Shown here one piece after another: positions 55,941 to 64,000 of a DNA stretch of 64,000 nucleotides. The position numbers and the translations under genes were made by a program. Numbering within the stretch: position 1 is the first letter of the stretch; every line of letters starts with the position of its first letter. The DNA is from Cystobasidium ongulense (Eukaryota; Basidiomycota; Cystobasidiomycetes; Cystobasidiales; Cystobasidiaceae): the NCBI GenBank assembly GCA_022835595.1, contig BQUP01000001.1, forward strand, positions 2,356,001-2,420,000, written 5' to 3'. The notes under the pieces are model-generated. The model worked only from the letters and a program-made list of their open reading frames with translations, did not search any database and was not told where the DNA came from.

Positions 55941-58900
55941 CTATCTCTGCCTGGGTGGAGGAGGAGGTACGAAGCTTTGCTGCGGCTGCTGCTGCTGCCC
56001 CGGAGGAGGTGCATATTGGCCATAAGGAGGTTGCATGCCTTGTTGTGGCGGCGGAGCAAAGCGATTGGGTCCTGGCATACCTCCTTGTTGCTGCTGTGAG
56101 TGCATCATGCCCATCGGAGGTTGTTGCATCTGTCCCGGTCCGCCGCCTTGCTGCATTTGCTGACCTTGCATCATTGGCATCGGTTGACCTCCTTGTGGCA
56201 TGCCCATTAGAGGGCGCATTCCATTCTGCTGCTGTGGCTGGAACTGCTGCGGCGGTGGACGAGCAGTCGCACCTTGTCCTCTTGGTGGAGGTGGTGGAAC
56301 ACTGCCTGTAGCACCCCTGCTTGGTGGAGGTGGAGGAACCAGATTCGAGCCAGCGCCGGGGCCAGCTGGACTTATACCAGGGTAGCCGGACGGAGGACCA
56401 TATCCTGGTGGACCAGCAACACCTCCTGGGAAAGGAGACATGATTGGTATCTTTGGTGTTGCTCGGTGACTGGCTGCAGAGCTGGGTCGTTTCCCGGCAA
56501 CAACTGGCGCATCCTGTGATCCGCACAAAGAAGTCAGCAGCTTATTCTTATACTGATGTAGCGGGATTACTGCTTACATTCCATCCACCGACATCCTTTT
56601 TCTTCGCGGGTGGTGGGACAACCGACTCAGGCTGAGAAGAGCTGTGGAAAATAGGAGGGGATGTGATGGGTGCAGGCGGTTGCGGCACGAAAGAAGCAGG
56701 ATTGTATGGGTCGGCCGAATAGCCGTTTGTTGCGGGGGCATAATTCGAGCTCGGAGCGTATTGATTTTGCTGAGGCTGATACGAGGACTGGCTAACCTGC
56801 GCACCACTTGGACGGTAAGGGTCATCGTAGGCTGGTTGCTGAGGAGCTTGTTGCTGTTGTTGCACTTGCTGCTGTTGTTGCACTTGCTGCTGTAGCTGCT
56901 GCTGCACTGAGGCAGGCTGATATGGTGCAGCTACGCTTGCGGATGTGGAAGCGACAGGCTGATAGGTCGATCTCGCCGTGGTTGCTGGCTGCTGCTGCGA
57001 TGCAGTAGGAGCTACAAGGGTCGCAGTCAGTGGATTTCTCGCGCTCTAATAGCGGTGCTTACCTTTGATGGTTTTGCCGAGGGCCACTTGTAGACGCTCT
57101 CGAGTCGACATGCCATCATTGCCAGAGCGATGGTCCGCTGGCGTTAATGCTGCGTACTTGACAGCCAGGGTGACAAGACCCTGTGTGGATAGTACCTCTG
57201 AATATTCATCATACTTGTCATATAGGGCAGCGAGCTTGTATGTTCTGGCACCTGACTCGGCAACTTCGTTGGATACCGTAGGATGGGCGAGATCGACATC
57301 TACATAACCAGTGGCGCTCTTGAATACTGTGACCTTCTCGATGAACGACTGTAGAGCTCTAGCATGTGCGCTGTACCTAAGGAAAGTGTCAGCTATCTTG
57401 CCTTACCGCTGCAACCGTGAGAGTATGTTGAAGAGCTTACTGTGCTGAAGCAGACTTATCGCCACCATTCTCAGTTGCAAGCTGTGCTTCCTCCTCCTTC
57501 ATTTCATCTTTCCAGATACCAACAACCTTCTCCAAGCGACCAGCAGCAAGGTAGCACAGTACTGCACTGCGTCGCTGATCTAATGCGGCAGGTGAGACAG
57601 CACTGGCTCCAGCGGACGACTTCGCAACAGCGAATTGGTACTCGAGCCTTTGGCCGAGTTGCTCAATCAGCGTGGCGTATTCGTCCGGCTTTGCGAAAGT
57701 GCACAGGACGACGAAGATCTCTTGCCAGTCGCCAAGATCTGCGTTCTGTACCACATCGGTGAGATCATCCGAGACGATGGATTGGTATAATCGCAAGTAT
57801 GGAAGTGTGGAAGTTCTTCTTTCGAAATAAGCCTTCTGAGTCTTGGCTAGAAGGTCTGCTCCACCCCGAACAGCTAGCAAAAGGGCATCGGCAAAGCGGT
57901 CGGCTGATAGGCATAAAGAAACAGCGCTATCGAAGTCACCGAGTACAAGAGCTCTTGTGAGTAGTCGGTCCGCCTCCGACTCGTCTTGGGGGTATATGCG
58001 GAAGGTAGTAGGCTTGAGGTTCTCGCTGGCAACTGAGGAAGGTCGCGAGCCCATTGTGGCTGCTACAGAAGATCCAGCTCGCTCCACATTCGCTTGGGAT
58101 AGTGCGAATCTGTCTGTGACGCCTGCGGGTCGATCGTTCGCTCCGCCTGAGCTGAGGGAAGTGTAGAAGTCTGTTGCAGCTTGCTGTTGAGCATTGTTTG
58201 CTGGTGCATCATCGCCGAACAAGCTCGGTTCGGTCAATTCCGATTCAGCACCGCCTAGCTTGGTGGTAGCATCCGATACAACGCTCGCGCTTGCTTCTGT
58301 TTCCGATGGTGTAGTGTCGAGATTGCCCGAAGAAGCGTTGGCATCCTTGGCTGCGGCACCTTCACCTTCGCTTGATGCAGATAAATCGTCTGTCGCTCCG
58401 GAAGCCTGTTCACGCTGATCTGCGAAGGTGACTAGTGGCTCTCTAGCTACACTACCGCCATCCTCAGGCTCGCCCGAATCCGTGGATGGGGCCTTGCGAT
58501 TACCGAAGCCTAGGGGAAGCTCGCTTGGTCGACCAGCTGATGCCTTGAAGCTTTTGACGGCCTCTTCGACCTTGCGTTGTACCTCCTCTTTCGAGAAGCC
58601 GAGAAGCGTGACAAGTTCATCCTTGGAATTGGCGTGGAATAAAGATGACAATAGCTTCCAGCTTGATAGTTCATCTTCTGACGTCTTGACATCTTTCTCA
58701 CCGGTCGACAGCTTGTTCTTTTTCTGTTCGCAGAACTCAGCCAGGGCTTGGGTGTCTTGTGCTCCATCAAGGAGAAGAGCTCGCTCGACGATGTCGGTTT
58801 CTGTGGTGACCTGGTATACTTTGATGCTTTGGCTTGGACCAGCTTGTGCTTGTGCACCAGCAGCGGGCGCTTCTTGAGAATGCATGGTGACAAGCTTTCC

Positions 58901-60516
58901 TCCGAAGCCGAACGAGGTTGAAGCTGGTCTCTTGAGCCATCTAGGCGGTTGCTTGAGAGACATGCCTGGATGAACTTGAGCGGCAAGGCTGCTTATATTG
59001 CTGGCACTGAAAATATCGGCAGCATTATCGGACGAAGTCTGTGCTTGAACATCCTCATTCGTGGTAGCTTGATTCGTGGACTGCAGGGATGAAAGACCAA
59101 TCTTGCCGTCGAAAGATGCTGTAGCCACATAACCTGGGTTCTTCGGACAGCTAGCAGTCTTAAAAGACCAGTTATTCGTCACAGGTAGCTGTTATATTCA
59201 CTTAATCAGCGACATGCTTCCAATACTCTCGATCAAGGAGTCAGCCTACCTCGCCAACCATTTCCCCTGTCGAAGGGTTCCATGCAATCGTTCGGCAATC
59301 TTTGCCGCAACTGAAGAGAAGATCTGGATCTTCTTTGCACCAGTCCAGTGATAGCACACCTTTCTCGTGTCCGGTGAGAATCTGACGATCAATGTCAGCT
59401 GGCTGCACCCTGTCACAAGTCAGATGATGAGACTGACTCTTTCGGGCGTTCGATAGTTTCGGAGATCCCAAACGAGAACAACAGGAGCGGAATCGTCTTC
59501 AGATGCTGTGATCACTCGGGTACCCTGTAATCAGAATGCCATCAGTAAGGGCTGCGTTCTGCTTGTCTTCGGTGGTGTCGCGTCTGACTGACCCGCTCTG
59601 CGTGCCAGCATACGCTGCTGACAGGCTTAGGACCCTGGGAGTAAACGCTGCCTTGTGAGCCGAGGTAGCTCAAGTGAATGACTTCTTGTCTTCCTTTCAA
59701 GTCCCAGATTACGGTTGAGCCAGAAGCTGATGCTGTTGCGAGAATATGCGCAACACTTGGATTCCAGGCAAGGGCGGTGATGTCGGTGAGATGACGCGAT
59801 TTGTTGGCGGAAGGACCATACGGCTTTGTAAGGTTCTTTGTGTCCCAGATGAAGATCTATAATCACAATCAATTAAGGATGGTCGTCTTCGTTGTTCAGG
59901 CCGAGGTATCTGCTCACCTCTGCATCAGTCGCACCTGACGCGAACAGACTAGGTTGCAAGGTGTTCCAGTCGAGTCCCCTAACGGTACCCTTGTGTCTGT
60001 CTGTCTTGAATATAGAAGCTCTGTGGTAGCAAACAGGCGAGTGCAATCATGCGTCAGTTGTGAACCCTGGATATCATCATTCCCAATTAGCCTCACTCTT
60101 CTGTTGCGCCCGCAAGGATCTTAGCAGGGTCCCACAGGCCGAGCTCGCCGTTGTCCATTCCAGCAGCAAGCACTCCTTCTGGCCGTCCATCGCTCGGTGT
60201 GTTCCACGATAGGCAATTGAATCTGTAAGTTGGTGAGGCCCGAGAATCAGCGGGCGGACTCCACGTCGTCCATCCCCATTCAGCTTCAAGACGACGAGAC
60301 CTACTTTGAGGTCACAGAGACGCGTCCTTTGACCCTACTTTCCTCGTCTCCATCACTAAAGGCGTCCCATAGCTCGAGGGCGGCACCGCTGCTGAAGCTC
60401 TCGTCGAGTGCGCCGCTCGCTGTTCCTGTCGCCAGCAGCGGCGTGCCTCGCGTGCTCTCGCTGCCTCTGCTCCATGCAAAGGTCGCGGTACGCGGAATGG
60501 AGTAGGATCTGCTCAT
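55941..60516 (-). CDS. SEC31: COPII outer coat protein Sec31
   Basis: A 1330-residue Sec31, which with Sec13 forms the outer cage of COPII vesicles. The N-terminal WD40 propeller includes [73 protein letters not shown] and [21 protein letters not shown] helical solenoid follows ([20 protein letters not shown]), then a Gln- and Pro-rich region for Sec23/Sar1 contact with several PPPPP runs, ending [10 protein letters not shown]. Introns: 60223-60304, 60021-60096, 59857-59917, 59525-59592, 59382-59437, 59189-59249, 57377-57440, 57012-57062 and 56514-56577; two use GTCAGT donors. The start [16 protein letters not shown] is the family's usual N-terminus. Length and order fit fungal Sec31 well. 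Confidence 0.94.
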
Positions 60517-61197
60517 CGTTTGTATGATGATCTAATCCTCTCGAACTCTAGCCGGACTCTTTGCCCGCCGTGTCGGTGTTGATAGATGCAAGCCAACCTC
60601 TCCAGCGAGCTGAGGCTGGGCCGAGTGAGTGAGTGATCGGGGTCATCGTTTCCTGGCATGCACCGGAACGTATGTCTAGCTTTGCCATGCTTTCAGCGTG
60701 CTTCACATGGTTGCTGTTGAGATGCCTCCTGTGATACGGTCCATTGATACATCCTTTCTTTCGTGTGAGTATCTACAAGATGACAGCTTATCTACACTAC
60801 GACATGTCTGCGAAGCCTTTCACTTTGGCCTCAATAGTCTCCTTCACAGGAGATTCATCTGTACAACCAAGGCTCCCATACGAGGGAGATGTTTCACGTC
60901 CAACACGCGGATCATGTGCTCCTGGCTTGGTTCAGGCTCTGTCAGGCCCCTCAGACGACTTGTCGCCATTGCAAAGAAAGAAGCTGAATGTGCAGGTCTG
61001 GGAGTTCGCAAGAACGACATCATTGCGTTCAACAGCATGCGCAAGACATGTCAATGATTTATGCTTATAATACCAAGAAGAGCTCAAGCTAGTCTACAGC
61101 TGTGCGCATTGAGCAATACATACAAGCAGGGAAAGATACCGATAAATCGAACAGGTGCAATATACACTTCGAAGCGATAGCGGTAGCAGACCTTGAT
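60517..61197. other. Intergenic, SEC31 promoter / permease 3' end
   Basis: Two overlapping plus-strand ORFs (60698-61057 and 60744-61070) and a minus-strand ORF (60844-61044) cover the middle. None matches a family I know. They may be chance frames or a short unrecognised gene. Confidence 0.45.
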
Positions 61198-63719
61198 CTA
61201 CCAGATGGCATCAAAGCATTTACGTGCTTTGCCTCTAGGTGGTTTGGCAGCTTCACGGGCTTCGTACTATTTTAACACATGAACAAGAGGCGTCAGCTGC
61301 TGATAAATGAGTGCGACTGAAAATACTCACATCGGCTGTATATTCATCGAGCTCCCGGAGATCGGAGACTAAGTCGACTTCCGTACCATGCAGGTAGCGA
61401 GTGCGCTTGATGATCTTCCAGCCTATGATGATGGCCAGCACAATGAAGATCATGCCGTCTGGATATACAGTACCACCTGTTAGATTGTTACCTCCTTTCT
61501 CGGACACACATCAACTCACATTGGAAAATGAATAGATCTGTTTTAAACTCTCCGGGGTAGAACAATGTATAACCGGAGATGATGAGAACGCAAGTTGACA
61601 TGATGAACGCGTACCAAGCTGCGTATGGCTGGAAGATTGACCGGTAAGGCAAGAAAGTCTTCCTGTCTAGACCTTGCTTCTTCATGGCATTGTTGAAGCG
61701 TAGCCATGTTGTCGACATGAAAATCCAGTTGAGTAGCTGGGAAGCTGTGACCAAGCTGATCCACCAAGTGAGGACACGCGCCGTCTAGATATCAAGGCTC
61801 GTTAGCAGGCATCGTGGACACTCTGGTAACTTGCGAAAGTACTCACGCCAGCGGAGACAGATAGATAGGACAAGCAAGAGATAGCCATGGTGATAAGAAC
61901 ACAAACGTATGGAACACCGTTTCTGTTCAATCGTTTCAAGACTGCTGGAGCTTGGCCAGCAAGAGCCAGAGAGTATAGAGATCGGGATGTACCGAAGACA
62001 TAGCTGTTACCAGCGGATAGCTACCAAAAGTTTCGGGTCAGCTGCGAGGAAAGCATGTCACTGATTGAGGAATGCTTACAATACTGGTCAAGATGAGAGC
62101 GTTGACGACATCTGGGAAAACAGTAATTCCCAGGCGGCGCATCTAATGGTATTGACGAATATTCAGCAATTATCGGAAACTGGAAAGCCAAGAGCCACTA
62201 ACGCTAAGGACGTATGGTGAATTGGCGGCAGAGGGTCCGAGCGCTCCGATTAGACTGTACGGTAAATGCAAAACGTCAGCTACGTCTTGCTAGCAGTCTG
62301 ACTTTCCTGCAGCTCACTCTTCAGCTGTGTATGGGCAAACTATACCAACGGAAAGAGCGCCGATGATGAAAAAGAACACCAAGCGGTAGATGATGGAAAT
62401 AAACGCTTTTGGCATGGTCTTTCTGGGATTGGAAGCCTCTCCTGCGACCTATATACATAGCAAAGGGTCACTACATATTCTCATTAGACAGCCGACTGTG
62501 ACAGGGCTTACCATTGAGATATACTCAGGTCCAGCAATGACGAAAGCTGCACCGATAACGCAAGCGAGGAACCCTTGGAAGCGACCAGTGGCGCCAGTAC
62601 CGATGTACTCGTTCATTAAGCCGGGATCCTGTACATATTTGTCAATTGCGAAGCATCTCGGATAATTGAAGATGCACTCACCCTCCAGTATCTGAAGCCA
62701 TATCTGTCTCCCTGTGGGTTTCCTCCGAGCATCTATGCGCAAAGGTACAACCTTTAGCTACAGGTGGACGAATATTAGTTTTGCAAACGCTGCCTCGACT
62801 TACACTGATGATGGTATAGAATAGAAGGGCGAAAATGAGACCAACTTTGCCCAGAGCAAGCCAGAACTCTGTCTCGCCGAAGAAACTGACGCTCCAGATG
62901 TTGAGCAACAGGTAAAGGACGATGAGTACCGAGATGAATACAGCAGGGTGAATGGAGTCATCCCAGTATCTGATAACGGTATTGAAGATGTTGATCTCAA
63001 AGCATACCAGAGCGGCCTGGCTGAAGGCGTCTAATAAGCATTATTACTTGTCAGCGCGGGATAGCGGCGGGTCCTTGAACCATACAAGATAACTTACAAT
63101 TGTACCCCGCAGCCATACCATACGACTCATCTACGAATCGACCAGCAAACCTAATGAATGAACCATCGAGGGGAAGTAGAGTGACCATTTCTGCCTGGCA
63201 AAGCGCTGTGGCGTAAATGACACTGGCCCAGACGGTATAACCGAGAACGAGATTGAGAGGTCCACCATCTCTGAGATTTCCTCCAATACCAACGAAGAGA
63301 GCGGCACCTGTTTGTTTGCAAGCACGAGAAGTATTAGTACAGTTGATGTACCTCAGTCTGCAGGACTACGCAGTGCCTGGAGAACGCCGGCCCCTATTTT
63401 GGACGTGCTTCATGCGTAGCTCCGCCCTCCACTATTTTTTCCCTCATCGCGCACAGTGCCCGCAGAAGATGGAGAGCGTGGAGGCAATAGCAGTCGCGAG
63501 CTTCGCAGCTATGTACGTCTACAACCACTTACCGATAGTGCCTGCAATAGCCAAAAGCTGGATCTGCCGAGCTGAGAGTCTTCTGTGGTTGTGCATATGC
63601 TCGACCATCGTCATTTCGCTGGGCTCGTCGGCCACTCTGACCCCATCAGTCTTCTTTTCTGGGTCGACTACACCCGCCAAGGGGTCATCTTTGAGGATTG
63701 CATTATGACGGAACTTCAT
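61198..63719 (-). CDS. Yeast-type amino acid permease (APC superfamily)
   Basis: A 557-residue permease with about 12 membrane helices that would import amino acids with protons at the plasma membrane. The cytosolic N-terminus leads to the family opening RRLSARQIQLLAIAGTIGAA, then LFVGIGGNLRDGGPLNLVLG and AEMVTLLPLDGSFIRFAGRF. Later landmarks are LACVIGAAFVIAGPEYISMV, AGEASNPRKTMPKAF, SAGNSYVFGTSRSLYSLALA and QAPAVLKRLNRNGVPY. Eleven introns: 63308-63532, 63031-63097, 62733-62803, 62629-62681, 62449-62511, 62255-62317, 62143-62202, 62021-62079, 61785-61846, 61459-61519 and 61267-61330. The acceptor at 61459 was chosen over one 18 nt upstream because the latter abuts the branch site. ATG 63719 was taken as start; an in-frame ATG at 63866 would add 49 residues. 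Substrate specificity is not readable. Confidence 0.9.
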
Positions 63720-64000
63720 ATTGACAACGTGCCTCCAGCTTGCTTTGATGCCGTTCGCAGAGGTCGAGGAAGGAAGCTTGCGGGACCAGGCTTCACCAAG
63801 GTGCACGTGAACCGAAAGTTTGGAAGAGCCGAGTCTTGAAGAAGCTTGCGTGAGGTTTGGTAGCAATTCAAGTCAGACAGGAAAAAGTGTCCACCTGCAC
63901 ACTACTTGGAATCGCAAAGTGAAGGCAAGAGCCGAGTAGGGCAGCGCGGACTTGCAAGAAGTCTCCAACCGTAGCCTGGCTAAAATGTCATGGTGATCAA

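Noticed and set aside
56200-58877. Plus-strand ORFs opposite SEC31
   Set aside because: They are antisense shadows of the low-complexity Gln/Pro and Ser/Ala regions of SEC31.
63720-63866. 49-residue N-terminal extension of the permease from ATG 63866
   Set aside because: It is Ser/Lys-rich without family similarity. The usual cytosolic N-terminus is already present from ATG 63719.
1-64000. Mobile elements, virus-derived sequences, tRNAs and CRISPR arrays
   Set aside because: I looked for transposase or reverse-transcriptase motifs, long terminal or inverted repeats, tRNA T-loop patterns and spaced repeats. I saw none that I could support by eye.

Overview
The window is ordinary nuclear DNA of an intron-rich fungus, most likely a basidiomycete and plausibly a tremellomycete; that placement is inference. 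The evidence is 21 protein genes carrying about 119 short GT-AG introns (mostly 51-80 nt), with gene models that close in frame when spliced, a dispersed 5S rRNA gene of basidiomycete type, and fungal families such as a PDR-type ABC pump, a Pap1/Yap1 bZIP factor, a hybrid histidine kinase, SSH4 and a yeast-type amino acid permease. All exon borders were placed by eye from splice motifs, reading phase and family conservation; none is backed by transcripts.

Layout. 1-2010 (+): the 3' part of a TRM2-like tRNA m5U methyltransferase, then a small mitochondrial rhodanese. 2075-18878 (-): nucleoporin NIC96, a GT47 exostosin-type glycosyltransferase, a DOCK-family Rho/Rac exchange factor with 14 introns, an unrecognised low-complexity protein and a SET/Vps75-type histone chaperone. 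19108-24603 (+): a GT92-like glycosyltransferase and an SSH4-like Rsp5 adaptor. 25359-34331: a Pap1/Yap1 bZIP regulator, a SAM methyltransferase, a 5S rRNA gene on the opposite strand, an unrecognised protein and a secreted 5'-nucleotidase. 35977-47624 (+): a PDR ABC transporter, a NUFIP/Rsa1-type zinc-finger protein and an M16 metallopeptidase. 47846-63719: a PAS-containing hybrid histidine kinase (-), a DHHC palmitoyltransferase (+), YOS1 (+), SEC31 (-) and an amino acid permease (-).

Most neighbours are unrelated housekeeping genes, as expected for a fungal chromosome. Thematic links are loose: YOS1 and SEC31 (ER-Golgi traffic) sit tail to tail, SSH4 and the permease belong to the permease-turnover theme, and the Pap1-like factor lies about 8 kb from a PDR pump with one Pap1-type site upstream. 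I saw no transposon, virus-derived element, CRISPR array, tRNA or secondary-metabolite cluster. I found no clearly new multi-gene system. The most useful leads are splicing oddities (two 16-nt microexons, a GC-AG intron, a 41-nt intron, stop-free introns), a possible stop-proximal hairpin with an open frame beyond it, a Pap1-like factor with only four cysteines, and two unrecognised proteins with conserved-looking C-terminal blocks.
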